Shown: positions 1-11,381 of the stretch, one piece after another
Position numbering within the stretch: position 1 is the first letter of the stretch
Layout: the number at the start of each line of letters is the position of its first letter
NCBI RefSeq assembly: GCF_000004195.4
Contig: NC_030679.2
Location: 28,323,712-28,387,711, forward strand
DNA from: Xenopus tropicalis
Taxonomy: Eukaryota > Chordata > Amphibia > Anura > Pipidae
Direction of reading: 5' to 3'
Length of the DNA stretch: 64,000 nucleotides
Notes under the pieces: model-generated
What the model saw: the letters and a program-made list of their open reading frames with translations, nothing else
Databases searched by the model: none
Told to the model about the DNA's origin: nothing
Position numbers and translations under genes: made by a program

Positions 1-771
1 AAAATAACATATCACTATTTCGGCAACAACTGGATTTTTGGTGAAAAACCCTGTGGGGCTGTCACAGCAATCTTCTATGGCAATATGTATGCTTCTGTAT
101 TATTCCTTATGGCCATCAGCATTGACCGCTACATCGCTCTGGTCCATCCTTTTTCAAATAAACGCTTAAGAGGGTGGGGATCTTCAATTGGTGTTTCTGT
201 TGGAATTTGGATTGTGGTGGCAGCGGGAATGTCTGCCTTTCTCATTGTTCCTCAAACTAAAACATTTAAAACACCAAATATCACCACATGCCATGATATC
301 TGGGCTTTCTGCTGCGAATTTGAATGGTATAAATATTATTTCCTTGGACTTTTTACAATAGGATTTGCCATTCCATTGGCTGTCATTTTGTTCTGTAACG
401 TGCCAGTTCTGGTAGTGATAGCAAAGAGTAGAGAACCTCCTAGACATGTAATAAAAATAATCACCTTGGTACTTTTCACATTCATCCTCTTCTTCACTCC
501 GAGCAACATTCTGCTTTTGCTTCATTACCAGAAGGACCAATGGGAATCCCACAACCAACTCTATTTTTGGTACGTGATTGCTTTATCCTTGTCCTCTATG
601 AACAGCTGTACTGATCCTCTCATTTACTACTACATGTCAGGAGACTTCCGGACTCTGGTGAAGGCGACATTTTGCAGTAGTAAAGGAAAAGACATTAGTT
701 CTGCGAGTACCAAAAGTTCTAAACTTTATTTCTCTTCAGATAACAAACATTCAAAAAGAATGGATCCTTAG
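1..771 (+). CDS. f2rl3: Protease-activated receptor (PAR4/F2RL3-like), 3' part
   Basis: This is a class A GPCR of the protease-activated receptor family, which at the plasma membrane is activated when thrombin or a related protease cuts its N-terminus and which couples to G proteins. The frame is already open at base 1, so the N-terminus, cleavage site, TM1 and most of TM2 lie outside the window; 256 residues remain. Visible are the ECL1/TM3 cysteine (FGEKPCGAV), the DRY region (SIDRYIALVHP), the PAR-type ECL2 motif ITTCHD, TM6 FFTPSNILLLLHY and TM7 SCTDPLIYYY (the DPxxY variant of NPxxY), then a Ser-rich tail ending at TAG. RYIALVHP, the short ICL3, SNxLLLLHY and IYYY fit PAR4 better than PAR1-3 from my knowledge of the family, but orthology is inferred. 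The gene converges on arap3. Confidence 0.85.
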   Translation, partial: KITYHYFGNNWIFGEKPCGAVTAIFYGNMYASVLFLMAISIDRYIALVHPFSNKRLRGWGSSIGVSVGIWIVVAAGMSAFLIVPQTKTFKTPNITTCHDIWAFCCEFEWYKYYFLGLFTIGFAIPLAVILFCNVPVLVVIAKSREPPRHVIKIITLVLFTFILFFTPSNILLLLHYQKDQWESHNQLYFWYVIALSLSSMNSCTDPLIYYYMSGDFRTLVKATFCSSKGKDISSASTKSSKLYFSSDNKHSKRMDP

Positions 772-865
772 AAGGCACAAGATGAACTCACATCTGATCA
801 AGCTGACTAATTACCAATCACCTCTGGATTACAAATGACCTATTAGCAGCTAATAATTATGCAAT

Positions 866-871
866 AATAAA
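866..871 (+). terminator. Poly(A) signal of the PAR gene
   Basis: AATAAA lies 95 bases after the receptor stop codon in an AT-rich 3' UTR, followed by T-rich and GGGAGGGG/GTTGGGT stretches that could act as the downstream element. A short 3' UTR ending near position 890 is inferred. Confidence 0.55.
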
Positions 872-1046
872 GCAAATGGACTGTTTTTTTTAAGGGAGGG
901 GTTGGGTATTTTTCTTAAACAAGTTACTGTAATATAAAACTGTAATATATTCCCATTCCTAAAATTCAGTAAAACATAGTGGGCTTAATGTAAAAATAAT
1001 GAAATGCACTTCAAAAGCCACAAACTGTGTTTTAACAAATTAAAAT

Positions 1047-1294
1047 ACAGGTATCGGACCCCTTATCCAGAAACTCATTATCCAGAAAGTTCTGAAAAAT
1101 GGTTTACCTTGTACTTGATCCCATCTAAGATATAGTTAATCCGTATTGGAGCCAAAACAATCCTATTGGGTTTAATTACTGTTTAAATATTTTTTTTTAG
1201 CAGATTTAAGGTAGGAGATCTGAATTACGGAAAGACCCCTTATCCAGCATACCCCAGGTCCCACACATTTTGTATAATGGGTCCCATACCTGTA
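1047..1294. mobile_element. MITE, 'acaggta...tacctgt' family, copy 1
   Basis: A non-coding element with inverted ends acaggtatcggaccccttat and ...gggtcccatacctgta. The interior contains the segments ttatccagaaa, gatatagttaatcc and aacaatcctattgggttta. These recur at 41281-41617, 42170-42484 and 52643-53037, with a fragment near 49160. The family is one I associate with Xenopus introns, but its superfamily is not assigned here. Confidence 0.75.
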
Positions 1295-1929
1295 CAAGTA
1301 AGACAAATAGGGGATTATTTCTCAAAATTGGTATTTGTGCAATTTTTGCACAAATGCTGATAATTATTCCCCATACTATACATGTATATGTCTAATGGTA
1401 TGCGATCCCAAGACAGTTTACTCTACCATTACATACTGTGCAATCTTTATACTCTTCATAGACATATTTGCAAGGTAAGTACAGATGGAGCAGCTGTTGA
1501 TGTGCTTTTCCTTCAGCAAGTTGCAATAGGGCAAACTGTTTCATCAGTAGTGTTCATCGGCAGCATGTTCAGCCATGTTGATCCAAAATGTACCATTTAA
1601 CCTGCTTAATGTATTTGTTCAGATTAATAATATATACGCTGGGGGGGAAGTCACTTTGGAGGGGTTGAACTTGATGGGCAATATTTTATTTTTTTCAAAC
1701 CAAACTATCTGTGTAATTGTTCAACTAAAACGAGCACAACTCTTAAAGACCGTATTAATGGTCACGCACAAGTGATTTTTAGTTGATTATTAATTGTGTC
1801 CTTGTATAATAATAAAGATGAAATGATATGCAGAACCAATAAAGTGACAGTATACAAATGTAAGTTGATGAAATGTTTTGTTGGCTTATTGTAAAAGTGA
1901 TACTGGATGGATTTTATAATATGAAGGGT

Positions 1930-2460
1930 ACTGTATATACTCGAGTATAAGCCTAGTTTTTCAACACCCAAAATGTGCTGAAAAAGTCACCCTCGGTTTA
2001 TACTCAAGTCGGGTGCCATGTGTCCCTCCAGACTAGCACCCTCTGTCCTTTGTGTGCAAATTAGGCCTCCCGCAACCAGACCCTCCAGTGCCCTGGCCTA
2101 GGCTCCCACTAGCAATACTTATTTCCCCTTACATCTCCTCCGGGACTGGGTCTGCTGCCAGTTTGCCAATGTGCAATGAGCGTAGGGTAGTACTCATATT
2201 GTTTTTGTTGACCCTCTTCTCCGCTTACAGAGCTAGTTTACTGTTTTTCTTTGAAATAAATATTGAAAAACATATACCCCACTGATGCCTCAATTTATGT
2301 AATTTACTGGTTTTTATTGTGATTATGGAAACTTAGCAGTAGCTGCTGCATTTCCCACCCTAGGCTTATACTCGAGCCAATAAGTTTTTCCAGTTTTCTT
2401 AGGTAAAATTAGGTACCTCGGCTTATATTCGGATCGGCTTATACTCGAGTATATACGGTA
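1930..2460. mobile_element. MITE with 'actcgagtataagcc' termini
   Basis: The element begins actgtatatactcgagtata and ends with its inverted match cttatactcgagtatatacg. Internal sub-terminal copies of the same palindromic ctcgag motif occur near 2000 and 2370-2440. There is no coding capacity. A truncated copy of the right end lies at 43531-43662. The superfamily cannot be assigned from the sequence alone. Confidence 0.7.
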
Positions 2461-5400
2461 AATATAATACTGTAAGACAGCACTATTTTTGGATCCAGTC
2501 AAACCCTGAAATATTTGGGTGAATACTAAACTGAATCCCAATTAGCATATGCAAATTAGGCCACTGAGGGGCCAAAGGGAACCGCACACAAATAAAAATG
2601 CGCACAAAGAAACATTTTTTTACTTCCATTCTTATGTGACAAAAAGTCTTGTGGTTCTAAGGATTTCAGCCAGACACATGGATTAGCCCGGAAAACCCCC
2701 GAATCCTGAACTGAATACTGGATTCGGTGCATCCCTAGTAAGTAGGCTGGTCAGCTACTTTTTTTATTTTCATAATTGTTTTTTTAGTTTGAAAGGATAC
2801 AAAAAGCTCAATATGAATTTCAGCACAATGAAGGTACTTGGCTTCTGTTATTAATGTACCTTCTGTTATTGATTAGGATTTTTTTTATTCATGTGTGTCC
2901 CTGGCAATATCCTTCACTGTTCTGTGCTATACAAAAAAAAAAAACTTAAAATAAAATAAATAATCCCCCCCAGCCCACTGCCAAATATGGCTGATTCCAG
3001 CAGTGGAACTGATTTGGGGGAACTCCACTATGACTGCTGCAGACTATACTGTGCATGCATTGATCAGCAAGAGGAGTGTAGGGAAGCACTAGGCCCAAAT
3101 ACAATGATGCTCAATTGTAAGGTCGTAATGGGGCAGAAAAACCACTTCTGTATAAACATCTGCCCCCCTTCCCCCAGCTACAGTCTGTAATGTTTTGTTA
3201 GGTTTCTTAGTGGACTAATGGTTTATTTTGCTTGTGCTCCTAAGAACCTAAAGTAGAACATACCTTTTCTTTTCAGATCTTGCCTAGTTTAGTGCAATGA
3301 ATAACAAAAAAATACATAATTTCTATTGAAAACAATCGGCTAAAAGTCTTCTCTGCACAAACCCTATACTTTGCATTAACATTTGAACTGAAAAGTTGCT
3401 AAGAACTGGCCATTCTATAACATACGTTATAAGTGTCCTTTGTTTTCTGGGGGGATAAGATATGAAACTGACAAAGCACTGATCCTACCAAATGTTTCTT
3501 GGGCATTATAAATGAAATTGGCAATGCCCTGCATGTATTCTAACCTTAATGTTCTATTGTCACTCACCATGTTTAATGTGTCTGGGGTGTCGGTACCAAC
3601 TGCCTCTCATGTTATAGTTGTGCCCGCAGTGACACTGCCCAGTTCCTCACTATATAAAGTACTAGAGGTTCCAGTGTCCACTGTCTTGCACTATATATAC
3701 TGTGCTAGTTGCTTTACTCAGTGCCTGTCACTAAATAATGTGCTGGAGATGCTATTTCTAATTACCCTATTTATATTATTTAGTGGAATGCCATTGCACC
3801 ACTGTGAGGATAAGTTTAATTTTGATTCAAGTTTAATTCAAATATGTTTTGCAAGGCCTCATATTATGGGTCTAGTAAAACTTTGGTCAAGTTAATTTGA
3901 CGTTTGTTTACAAACAGAAGCATCTAGAAGCACTTGTTGCACTTATTTTCATAACATGTGTCATCTCATCACATGCTGTCTCAGAATGTCCAGATTATCA
4001 CTAGAAACCATGTAAATATTGAATAATCTAAAAAGTGCATCACAGAAGATCAACTGATATCAACAAGGACATGAACCACTGAATGGTCAATATGGGTCGA
4101 CTTGGGGTGGGGATTGGAAATCCCCACAAAAGGTTATAAAAATGGGTATGGTACAACATGAGCTTTTGAAAATGTATGTACAACCTGTATTGCACGTTTT
4201 ATTCACCACCAGTGCATTAACGCTTACCTGATTCCTGAATCCTAAATCCAGGTGGTATTTCTGAAGGAGAAGATGTTCTGCCCCAGCACATTACCCATGG
4301 CTCCCACCTTGTATCATCTACTCTGGATCCTACCTAACCTTTCCATTTCTGCTTCAACCTGAGGTCCTAACTACATTTCCAGAACGTTCGGTTTCAGTCA
4401 GTGGGGTTTGTGTGGTATTAAGGGAAGTAGTGGCCACAAAGTAGGCATGGTCAAAGATTTTGGGAGCGATGGGGCAGTTTTGTTACCACTGTATTCACTG
4501 AGGGTGTATCTGGCAAGTCATGACTGGTTTATGCGGGTGGATTTGACACAAAAATTTTATTTTGGTGCAATGGGCTAAATGTGCCACTGTATATGGACCT
4601 GCCCCCTTATTTCATGGGACTACTTTTCCACTAGGCCCAAGAATCTCAAACAGGTCTGGGATGGATGGGGACACTAGGCCAGACCAGTGATACTGTAAAT
4701 GGGAAATGAATGGGGGTTCTAATCTAAGAGGCATAGGACTACTGGGAAGCAGCTTCCAGTGCCACAAAAATAACTTTTTAAATAACTCCAACTTGGAGTC
4801 TGTCTGTTATTAGTCTGTTGAAGCACTGCAATCTGACCTCTCTGTGAAGTTCTACAAAGACTAACTTTTATTGTCAGTTGTCCTTTGTTAATGGGGCTTT
4901 TAACCCACTGTTTATTCTTGAGAGACTCCACCATCGCAATTTTAAAAGTATTTATAAAAAAAAGTTTTTTTTAGTACTGAAAAATATCAGACCGAAGCTA
5001 TATTCAAATGTAGGTACGTTTGTGCCCTCGGTTTGTGTGTGAGCGCAGTGAATCATATGAGCCGGGGGGGGGGGGGGGGCAACCCTTTGTATTTAAGTTT
5101 TTTACTTAGGATTATCCAAAGGCATATACTAATAGAGGAGTATATTTTTACGTATGGACTCCTTTATGTAATATTTTTTTTTATACTGACTTGTTTATGT
5201 CCAAGTTCCAGACTGAGCTCAGGGCAAATCCCTGGTTAGCTCCAAATCCATAAAAACAAATAGGGGACAGAATTAAGAAATTAATCTGTAAATACTATAG
5301 AAATGCATGGGTAGATGCTGTGATAAAACATCTACCAACTGGGGGCACAAGAAGCCTTAATTAACTGAAAGGCAATTTTTTTTTTCCAACTTAGACTTTA

Positions 5401-5796
5401 TTTGTTTTTTAGCATTTTAAACAGAATCACAATCCACGGTGCATTATTTATACAGTACGGTTAAAGTTTGCATTGTATAACAGTATGTGACAATACCTAT
5501 TGGTTTCTCATAGCTTCCAAGTGCTATTTTTCTTTTGCATAATGTCACAGTTTTATATACTCACATTAAAGCATTGTTGGTACACATAGGTTGTCGTCTT
5601 TTGTGTGGAATGCTGTGGGATGTGGAGGTATACCATGGGGTTCTCTGTTAGTTTAAGTTTTAGGTAGAACCAGGGGGTGAACTGGGAGTGAGGAGCGGGA
5701 AAAGATTAGATTAGGTTAGATTAGATTGCGGAGGGGTAATAGATTAGATGAGTGGTACATATCCTGATCGTATGCTATTTGGGAGAGGGATATGTT
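2461..5796. other. Intergenic DNA without recognisable gene
   Basis: No frame longer than 127 codons and no family motif was seen. The 127-codon frame at 3512-3895 has no recognisable domain. The stretch includes short A and T runs and a G16 run at 5064-5079. I see nothing else that I can support. Confidence 0.5.
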
Positions 5797-6320
5797 TCAT
5801 CAAGTCGTAGAGGTGTACAAATCCCATCTGGACCAAGTGTTAGTAAACTTTGGTATTGTCCCTCTTAGCCTGGCCGTCATGTTTTCCATTTCCCTCATAG
5901 ATGCTATTCTGGAGAGCACTTCTGCCTTTGAGGGTGGCAGTGGGTTTTTCCAATTTTGTGTGATTGTAAGTCGTGCTGCGGTCAGGATGTAGTTCAACAG
6001 TCTCTGTTCATTAACCGTTACATAGTCTATGGGTTTTCCGGCTAGCGTAGAGAGAATGTCCAATTTGATTTCCTGGAAAAACACCTTATGTACTAATTTT
6101 TCTATGCTTCTCCAGAAAACATTGATAATCGGGCAGTACCACATTATATGTTGCAATGTCCCAATTTCCCCACAATTTCTCCAACACATTTGTGAGGTAT
6201 TCGGATATATTTTGTGCAGTTTTTCTGGTGTGTAGTACCAGAAGAGTAGGGTTTTGTAGATACTTTCTAGCTGCTTAACACAAGATACATTTCATCTAAC
6301 ATTATCCCATATTTCCTCCC
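5797..6320 (-). mobile_element. Degraded L1-like LINE, C-terminal RT/ORF2 fragment
   Basis: The minus strand encodes a stretch with the zinc-knuckle-like signature at the C-terminus of L1/Tx1-type ORF2 proteins: CWRNCGEIGTLQHIMWYCP, followed by FWRSIEKLVHKVF. It continues as an open frame of 129 codons (5800-6189), with related sequence upstream (KLHKIYPNTSQM). Only the extreme C-terminal part of the polyprotein is present, so this is a 5'-truncated dead copy. The exact LINE clade is not determined. Confidence 0.7.
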
Positions 6321-6719
6321 AACTGAAAGGCAATTTTGTGCAGACAGGACATGGTGGGGAAGGTGGAGGTAGCGACTGCCCTAGGCTAAGCCTATGTGGC
6401 CTTCCTGTGCTCTGTGTCAAAATGAAGTTGGTGTGTGATTCTTTAGGAGCAAGTATACTGCATGTATTTATGAAGTCCTCCATGGCAACCCTGGTAGCAC
6501 CAGTTTCCTGTGTCCATAGGTGCTCTTGCTAGAGATTGGAGAGGGCAGGATGGATGCACTAACACCAGCTGCAGCTTCATGGCAGTGCAAGGAGTGTCTT
6601 AGGACCTAATTACCTATAATGAATTATGTCAATTCAGGCAAACCCTGTGTCCATTTTTGCGGTCACAAATAAGTCCTCTCTATAGTTACAAAGATAATTT
6701 TACCGCTTTATAAATACAT

Positions 6720-7060
6720 AGCAAGGCCTAACCTTGAGTATGCAGTGCAGTTTTGATGTTTTCTAGGTGATTGGTGTGAGGTAATTTTCTGCCAGTCCCA
6801 TAAAGAATTCACATATGCATTCTGTAAGGTGTGTGTTTTAAGGCTTGATAAAGGGCATTAAGCATGCCCAAAATGTTGCGTTTTTATATACTCTGGTGTA
6901 TTTTTGCACTTTAAAAAATATTTACTTACTACAGTTCTTGCAATGCACACTGAGTACTGTCTTATTTTGTACAGCTTTGTATGTGGAAGAAAAAAGTCGG
7001 TCTATCCTGGTTTTAGGTACCAAAAGGATTGTTTATTTCTTTTTTTATAATCTTATACAT
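6720..7060. repeat. Interspersed repeat with LINE-like start, copy A
   Basis: The segment starts with aaggcctaaccttgagtatg, which recurs at 8788-8823 and reads like a decayed RT fragment (RPYLEYAV in the second copy). It continues through aattcacatatgcattctgt and ends near ataatcttatacat. A second copy of the later part lies at 9755-9915. Copy A has about 97 bp, including a GGGCAT/ATGCCC hairpin at 6852-6868, that copy B lacks. Confidence 0.6.
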
Positions 7061-7066
7061 GGGATT

Positions 7067-7160
7067 ATTACTTGACGTTTCAGTATCACACAGAAACCTT
7101 CATCTGGATGTATATCACTCCAGATGAAGGTTTCTGTGCGAGACCGAAATGTCGAGTAAT
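7067..7160. repeat. Inverted repeat with hammerhead-like core
   Basis: Two arms of about 43 bp (7067-7110 and 7118-7160) are near-perfect reverse complements around a 7-base centre. The + strand right arm reads cagatga, a GGTTTC/GAGACC stem, then gaaatgtc, flanked by a short ACTC/GAGT helix. This order matches a decayed type-I hammerhead ribozyme (CTGATGA, stem II, GAAAC, GTC). Confidence 0.6.
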
Positions 7161-7296
7161 AAACCTTTCAATTTTTGCATTTATATTTTGTTCACAATTC
7201 TTTAAATCCTAGGAGTGCTGTCCTTGTTCCAGTGCATTTTTTTTGGTACTAGCAGCCAGGTTCTGTTGCTGCAAATGGTGTGCACCCTATGGACTA

Positions 7297-7324
7297 TTAT
7301 ATATATATATATATATATATATAT
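7297..7324. repeat. (TA)n microsatellite
   Basis: About 28 bases of alternating TA with no interruption, in intergenic DNA. Confidence 0.9.
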
Positions 7325-7856
7325 CCACCCAGTTAAACTGTAAGCTCTATGTCACAGAGACCCCCTACTGTGTCTTATTATTATTATAATGCCTGTCCTC
7401 CCTGTGTGTTCTTTTCTATATAGTAAAATTGTATAGCTCTGCATATCTTAGGAGCACTAATAAATAAAGTTCTACATGGATAAATACATATGCATACTTG
7501 GGCATACTGAGTTGCACAGCATTTTTCCAAATGACAACATTGGAAGTAATAAGGCCCCATATGTTACTGATGCAATATGTATTTGAAACACCTTAGGACA
7601 TGTTAGGCTTCCTGATATTAATTAATATTAATTAACAGAGTCATAAATTCCAAGAAATGACACTCATATGATGTATACCTTTATGGGAACTGTATGTTAA
7701 GTTACAGCTGTAAAAGAAACTGCAGTTCTGTCTTCCAGAGTGCTGTGTCTAAACTATTCTTAGCTGATGATACAGTCATTTCCTCTTTAGATACGACTAC
7801 AAAGAAATAATTTCAACACTTTCATGGAAGCACTGTGCTAACATTATTCCTTAACT

Positions 7857-8132
7857 CAGTGGTCCCCAAACTTTTTAACCTGTGAGCAACATTTCAATAT
7901 AAAAAAAGTTGTGGAGCAACACAAGCATGAACAAAGTTCCTGGCAGTGACCAAAACAGGCTGTAATTGGTTATTTTGTAGCCTACAGGAGGCTCTCTTTG
8001 GTAGTACCTGAGGTTTTTATGCCTCCAAGATAGAAATGCAAGAATGAAGACCTGCTTTGATGCCACTGGAAGCAACATCAAAGGGGGTGGTGAGCAACAT
8101 TTTGCTCACAAGCCACTGGTTGGGGATTGCTA
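7857..8132. mobile_element. hAT-type non-autonomous element, copy 1
   Basis: The left terminus is cagtggtccccaaac and the right end is ggttggggattgcta, an approximate inverse. The flanking 8-mers ccttaact and ccttaacc look like an 8-bp target-site duplication with one mismatch, as expected for hAT elements. The interior matches copies at 10670-10939 and 60047-60342 (gcaacattttgctca, tgcctccaagata). No transposase frame is present. Confidence 0.75.
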
Positions 8133-8844
8133 CCTTAACCAATGCATTCATTATACTTAACATTTATCATAATAAAATGAAATGTGCTAAAATATGCTGC
8201 CATTGTCGTTGTGATGTGTAATGTCTTCCCAGTTTACATCACAAGATTGAGAAACAGTGTATTTGGCAAATCAAATAATACTCTATGGGTAATTTATGGA
8301 AGTATTCTGCGTGTTATGTACTCAGCATAGCTACTAATAGGGGATTGGGGTTCAGCAGGTTATTGCTGAACACACACATTTGACACTCATACGTCTCAAC
8401 ATTTATTAATAGATGTTAAATTTGCCTTTTTGCACCACATCCTCTCAGGGATCTCAAACAAGCCACTAACAAGCTAATTATATCATGTACAGGAACCACA
8501 GGCTGACAATCTGTGAAGAGACAACGTAAGCACTGACTGATCATGCTGCAGTGGGCCGACCAGTGGGTGCAATATCCGGGAATCTGTTGAGCAATGCTGA
8601 ATCTTGCAGTTCCCAAAATTTGCACAAGAGTTGCATTAAGGTACTTGCTTAAAAAAGGGCAATATCTTGAGGGATATATAGATAGTTTTGCCTCTTAATA
8701 GAGATGTATGCAATAAAGGATTTTTAAAGGAGAATACAAGTGGTGCTGTTCTGGATTTCTTCTGCTTGACTCTTTATAGATCCATGGTAAGGCCTTACCT
8801 TGAGTATGCAGTGTAGTTTTGATACATATAAATACATTTGATAC

Positions 8845-8886
<42 letters not shown>

Positions 8887-8890
8887 TATA
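8845..8890. repeat. (TA)n/(CA)n compound microsatellite
   Basis: A run of TA dinucleotides passes into cacacacata. It sits about 20 bases after the LINE-like fragment at 8788-8823. Confidence 0.85.
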
Positions 8891-9179
8891 TTCCTAGATT
8901 AGTGATGTTCAACTGGCCCTCTGTGTGGCCCCCCACCTGTCTGGCTGCTGTGACCTTTGTGTAAGTTTTAAATGGTATCAGTACTGAGATTAACTGGCCC
9001 CCAGCATGGTTCACACCTCAGGCTCAGGCTATAATCACCCACATTATTCACCTCTTCACACCTCAGACTATAGGAGAAGTAGAAACCCACACAAACTCTG
9101 CACACTATTACTGCAATTAAAAGTTTTTTAATATATAGTTATTGTGCAGAGTGTAGTAGCAGTGCCAGCATTGTGTCAC

Positions 9180-9596
9180 TGTATGCTGCCTGTGTGTGCT
9201 ATACTCTGCCTGCCCTATGCTGCCTGTGTGTGTGCGCCATACACACAGGCAGCATAGGGCAGACAGAGTATGGTACACACAGGCAGCATAGAGCAGGTAG
9301 AGTATGGCACACACACACAGGCAGGGTAGGGCAGGCAGAATATGGCACACACAGGCAGTGTATGGCACAAACAGGCAGGGGAGGGTAGGCAGAGTATGGC
9401 ACACACAGGCAGCATGGAACAGGCAGAGTATGGCACACACAGGCAGGGTAGGGCAGGCAGAGTATGGCACACACAGGCAGTGTATGGCACACAAAGGCAG
9501 GGGAGGGCAGGCAGAGTATGGCACACACAGGCAGCATGGAACAGGCAGAGTATGGCACACACAGGCAGGGTAGGGAAGGCAGATTATGGCAGTTTT
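9180..9596. repeat. GC-rich minisatellite with inverted first unit
   Basis: Tandem copies of a short module (tatggcacacacaggcag followed by ggtagggcaggcagag or variants). The modules are arranged in a higher-order period of about 122 bp; for example gcagcatggaacaggcag recurs at about 9408 and 9531. The first 55 bases (9183-9237) run in the opposite orientation, making a hairpin junction near 9238. Frames of 66-147 codons on both strands are by-products of the repeat. Confidence 0.9.
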
Positions 9597-9754
9597 TTTG
9601 CTGTGCTACCACCATTAATGGTCATGTGATAACACGGTTATGGTTTCAAGTGGGTGTGGTTTAAAAAGGGGGATTGGTCAACACTGGCAATCGGCCCTGC
9701 ACCATGTAGGCCGGAAAAATTCTTGCCCTAGCTACCACAGAATTTGGACAGCAC

Positions 9755-9915
9755 TGATTGCTGTGAGTAGGAGATCATTTTCTACCAATCCCGTTAAGAA
9801 TTCACATATGCATTCTGTAAAGTGTGTGTTTTAAGCCTTGCAATGCACACTAATTGTTCCCTCATTTAAGACTATGTACCAAAAGTTTTTTGTTTTAATA
9901 ATCTCATACATATAG
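9755..9915. repeat. Interspersed repeat, copy B (deleted)
   Basis: Matches 6770-7060 through aagaattcacatatgcattc and gtgtgtgttttaagccttgc, then jumps directly to caatgcacact, lacking the hairpin-containing 97 bp of copy A. The junction falls at a shared 'cttg', consistent with a small microhomology deletion or with two distinct subfamilies. Confidence 0.5.
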
Positions 9916-10080
9916 TCCAAGCAATAAGTAGCACACCACTTACAAACCAATAAATGCCCGGGTGCTAGTGCAAGAAACAATACAAATAACTGCAATAGAG
10001 GCCAGCACTCACAGGACTTTTTTTAAAAACTACATCATCCAAAAATAAACGTTTTACAGAGCACTGAAATAACGAGTGGT

Positions 10081-10480
10081 TATTTCAGTCAAAGTTGCTC
10101 TTCTATCAGCTTGAATCAGTCGGCCCATTCTCCTCTAGCATCAACAAGGCATTTTCGCCCACAGGACTGACGGATACTGGATGTTTTTCCCTTTTCACAC
10201 CATTCTTTGTAAACCCTAGAAATGGTTGTGCGTGAAAATCCCAGTAACTGAGCAGATTGTGAAATACTCAGACCGGCCCGTCTGGCAACCGTGCCACGCT
10301 CAAAATTGCTTAAATCACCTTTCTTTCCCATTCTGACATTCAGTTTGGAGTTCAGGAGATTGTCTTGACCAGGACCACACCCCTAAATGCATTGAAGCAA
10401 CTGCCATGTGATTGGCTGATTAGATAATTGCATTAATGAGAAATTGAACAGGTGTTCCTAATAATCCTTTTGGTGAGTGT
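10081..10480 (-). mobile_element. Tc1/mariner fragment with 5' transposase remnant
   Basis: The minus strand encodes the N-terminal helix-turn-helix of a Tc1-like transposase (MGKKGDLSNFERGTVARRAG, then LLGFSRTTISRVYKEW, about 70 codons) before it breaks off. The catalytic domain is absent. Upstream of the frame, ending at a TA run, is ggtgttcctaataatccttt, the end of this Tc1 family. The other end is missing, so it is a truncated dead copy. Confidence 0.8.
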
Positions 10481-10504
10481 ATATATATATATATATATAT
10501 ATAT
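10479..10504. repeat. (TA)n microsatellite
   Basis: Alternating TA directly abuts the terminus of the Tc1 fragment. It was probably expanded from the TA target dinucleotide. Confidence 0.85.
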
Positions 10505-10669
10505 GCATTGTCCAAATTGTAGCTTCCATTGTATTTGTATTCTAACATCCCCTGTGCAGATAAAAATAACCTCCTATGAATTAAGTAAAGAGTGTCTAGC
10601 TGTCTATGAAGATTTTCATTCATCTAGGACGGTCATGATATATTGTATCTAATAGAAATAAATCTAAAA

Positions 10670-10939
10670 CAGGGGTACCCATACTTTTTTCTTGTGCGCC
10701 ACTCTTAGATGTAAAAAGTGTTGGTGAGCCACACAGGCATGACAGTTCTTTGGGGGTGCTAAATAAGGGCTGTGATTGGCTATTTGGTAGCCCCATGTGG
10801 ACTGCTAGCCTGCAGGAAGCTCAGCTTGGACAAAAACTGTGTTTCCGTGCCTCCAACCCAGAAATGTAAAAATGGGCACCTACTTCAAAGGGGGTCAGGA
10901 GCAACATGTTGCTCAGAAGCCTCTGGTTGGGGATCACTG
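10670..10939. mobile_element. hAT-type non-autonomous element, copy 2
   Basis: Starts caggggtacccatac and ends ggttggggatcactg. The flanking 8-mers atctaaaa and gtctaaag share the core tctaaa, agreeing with an 8-bp hAT target duplication that has since diverged. The interior is homologous to copies 1 and 3. Confidence 0.75.
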
Positions 10940-11375
10940 GTCTAAAGCAATAACTTGAGTTTTCTTAAAAATGTTTTACCACCCATCCGAGCAGCCAGGG
11001 GCGCTGCTACTTTGGCGACAGTGACCCCAAAGTAACCAGGGGGCGGCAAATTCAGCTTTGCTAGTGTAGAGAGCGTAATTGCGCTCTGTACACTAGCAAT
11101 GCACCCCCGGAGGGGGGCAGCATCGGAGGGGTCGAAAATGCAGCTTCTTCATTTCAACTGAGTGACAGAAAATACCCTGGCATTTAAACCCTTAAGGATA
11201 ATACAGTCGCAGCAATCACAATGGTTCATTTAAACTTTTCAGTTAGGTGTTAGCTCAAATTCACAAAGTTGTGAAAGTGTGATCCAGTTTCTAGCTATTG
11301 CTAGCTACAATCCCACAGCAACACTGGTTCCTCGGTGCCCTAAAAGGAAGAATTATGTTTAGGATGCATTCACTA
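10940..11375. other. Intergenic DNA, possible old repeat remnant
   Basis: A GC-rich piece (10993-11140) contains a hairpin built from ttgctagtgtagagagcg and cgctctgtacactagcaa, suggesting an old MITE. The remainder up to the arap3 poly(A) signal shows nothing I can support. Confidence 0.4.
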
Positions 11376-11381
11376 TTTATT
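11376..11381 (-). terminator. Probable arap3 poly(A) signal
   Basis: The plus-strand tttatt gives AATAAA on the minus strand, 298 bases after the arap3 stop. It is the nearest canonical hexamer I saw downstream, so 11376-11678 is the likely 3' UTR. Cleavage position is inferred. Confidence 0.45.

Noticed and set aside
184..558. Minus-strand frame of 124 codons opposite the receptor
   Set aside because: Antisense shadow of the PAR coding frame; no motif of its own.
3512..3895. 127-codon plus-strand frame in intergenic DNA
   Set aside because: Cys/Leu-rich chance-like translation, no family motif, no splice or promoter context.
5064..5079. G-run as a G-quadruplex or functional element
   Set aside because: A single homopolymer (like those at 53927, 57860 and 59323) without spaced G-tracts; more likely a slippage or sequencing-prone tract.
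9117..9664. Overlapping frames of 66-147 codons on both strands
   Set aside because: All are read-through of the minisatellite; equally open in several frames and purely repetitive.
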